Assembly (NCBI RefSeq): GCF_009923995.1
Contig: NZ_RFSK01000003.1
Coordinates: forward strand, 123,798 to 187,797
Direction: 5' to 3'
DNA from: Janthinobacterium sp.
Lineage (GTDB): Bacteria > Pseudomonadota > Gammaproteobacteria > Burkholderiales > Burkholderiaceae_D
Length of the DNA stretch: 64,000 nt
Part shown: piece by piece, positions 63,195-64,000 of the stretch
How the letters are laid out: each line of letters opens with the position of its first letter
How positions within the stretch are numbered: position 1 is the first letter of the stretch
The notes under the pieces: generated by a model
The model's input: only the letters and a program-made list of their open reading frames with translations
What the model was told of the DNA's origin: nothing
The model's database searches: none
Translations under genes and position numbers: made by a program

Positions 63195-63341
63195 CTATAA
63201 GCCCCGCCCGCTGATCAGGCGCAGCAGGATCATGATGACCGCCACCACCAGCAGGATGTGAATGAAGCCGCCGATGGTATAGGAAGTAACCAGGCCCAGC
63301 AGCCAGAGAATGATGAGTACTACTGCGATTGTATAGAGCAT
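63195..63341 (-). CDS. Lmo0937-type 48-residue membrane protein
   Basis: Two hydrophobic helices (MLYTIAVVLIILWLLGLVTS and FIHILLVVAVIMILLRLI) joined by a glycine turn, the pattern of the lmo0937/DUF5670 family. GGAGGA six bases upstream fixes ATG 63341. Such proteins are commonly stress-induced; the role is unknown. Confidence 0.85.
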   Translation of the reverse strand: MLYTIAVVLIILWLLGLVTSYTIGGFIHILLVVAVIMILLRLISGRGL

Positions 63342-63538
63342 GATGTGTCCTCCGAGAGAGTGTGTGGATGAGGGTTGCCTGGCTTGCAAGCTGCTAGCGT
63401 CTGGCGCCGTCATCGGTTTTTGTCATTGCGCGGCGACCGGGTCGCTGAACGCTGATGCCATGACTTATTGTCTACTTTGTTTCTGAATTTATCTGTACGC
63501 TGCCGTACACAACCCTTATTTAGCCTTATTTGGCCAGA

Positions 63539-63817
63539 TTATTTGCCCAGGCCCCGCTCCGGCAGGCGGCGCTGCGGGCGCGCTTGTTCCTGTCCGCCAT
63601 CCATGCCCGGTATCCAGGCCAGCATGCCGGCCATGCCGACGGCGCCCGCCATGCAGCTGAGCATGCCGCCCGTGAGCAGCAGCATGACGCCGAACACGGG
63701 GGCGCTGGCCTGCGCCGGCGCCAGGTCCAGCGCGCAAAAGCCCAGTGCCGTGGCCAGCATGCCGCCGCCGATAAAGCCGAGCCAGATCCTGTTGCTGCCT
63801 GCCTTGTCGCTTTCCAT
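63539..63817 (-). CDS. Small two-helix membrane protein
   Basis: A 92-residue protein with hydrophobic helices at about 12-30 and 40-70 and a basic C-terminus (QARPQRRLPERGLGK). AAGGAG five bases upstream supports ATG 63817. I recognise no family. Confidence 0.65.
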   Translation of the reverse strand: MESDKAGSNRIWLGFIGGGMLATALGFCALDLAPAQASAPVFGVMLLLTGGMLSCMAGAVGMAGMLAWIPGMDGGQEQARPQRRLPERGLGK

Positions 63818-63994
63818 AGCATCTCCTTGAAGGACATCCGTTGAAATTTCCTGAATGCATCATCTCGCGTCATGGCTAGCTCATCTGTACGCCAGCGAAC
63901 ATGATCAAAAAGAAAGGCTCTGTCCTCGATAAATAGGGGAACTCACAGTACGGCTGAGGTCTAACTGAGTGGACCAGCCAGACGGGAGCACCTC

Positions 63995-64000
63995 ATGCAA
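63995..64000 (+). CDS. Possible start of a gene running off the window
   Basis: ATG CAA at the last bases is preceded by GGGAG at 63984-63988, a well-placed ribosome binding site. Only two codons are visible. Confidence 0.3.

Overview
The window is high-GC chromosomal DNA that looks like a Betaproteobacterium of the Burkholderiales, most probably an Oxalobacteraceae member close to Janthinobacterium or Massilia. That placement is inferred from gene content: a DUF3079 protein, a Gcr-type membrane protein, a Burkholderiales-type porin, two MocR regulators, P2-family phage remnants and betaproteobacterial-type LexA boxes. No 16S or other marker gene is present.

Layout. 1-3961: the 3' part of a NarL/LuxR response regulator, an HDOD protein and a PAS-GGDEF-EAL protein, which form a c-di-GMP signalling block. 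4111-4200: tRNA-Ser(UGA) with its own promoter and terminator. 4187-8349: a gutted P2-like prophage at the tRNA 3' end. It keeps only the C-terminal part of the portal gene, a small zinc-finger gene, a possible cos region, and a strikingly AT-rich three-gene operon led by a ParA-type ATPase. 8669-20020: accessory metabolism and regulators (cytochrome P450 with a divergent AraC regulator, MocR regulator, two GNAT acetyltransferases, YbaK-type deacylase, MFS transporter with divergent TetR, a frameshifted secreted protein, Sel1 protein). 20007-33121: RNase Z-type hydrolase, amidohydrolase, bestrophin coupled to an FdhF/YdeP-like molybdoenzyme, small winged helix, MoaA, second MocR, DyP peroxidase, MsbA. 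33279-46941: MORN-like protein, MarR, ClC, NhaR-type LysR divergent from a TerC exporter preceded by a 14-codon leader ORF, TerB, YnfA, glycerate kinase, quinone-oxidoreductase-like enzyme with LysR, DUF1800/DUF1501 pair, AI-2E-type transporter. 47154-55000: an apparently SOS-controlled small protein, then phospholipid and envelope genes (PAP2, diacylglycerol-kinase-like, metallophosphoesterase, M23, cardiolipin-synthase-like, Gcr). 55319-64000: porin, DUF3617, TerC-CBS-CorC protein, M16 protease, OmpA lipoprotein and small membrane proteins.

The best candidate for an undescribed system is the three-gene operon at 5795-7868. It is far more AT-rich than the flanks, its genes overlap by a few bases at most, two products are unrecognised, and it lies next to the portal gene and putative cos, where P2-type phages carry anti-phage cargo such as tin and old. 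A second candidate is the 74-residue protein at 47154-47378, whose promoter region holds two tandem perfect LexA-type boxes. Also notable are a 10-bp tandem duplication that knocks a secreted protein out of frame at 19101-19120, a pair of about 90-bp dispersed repeats that keep a hairpin, and a leader ORF overlapping the terC start codon.

Functions rest on motif reading and family knowledge only; no database search was run. Start codons were chosen by ribosome binding site, signal peptide and overlap with neighbours, and alternatives are noted.
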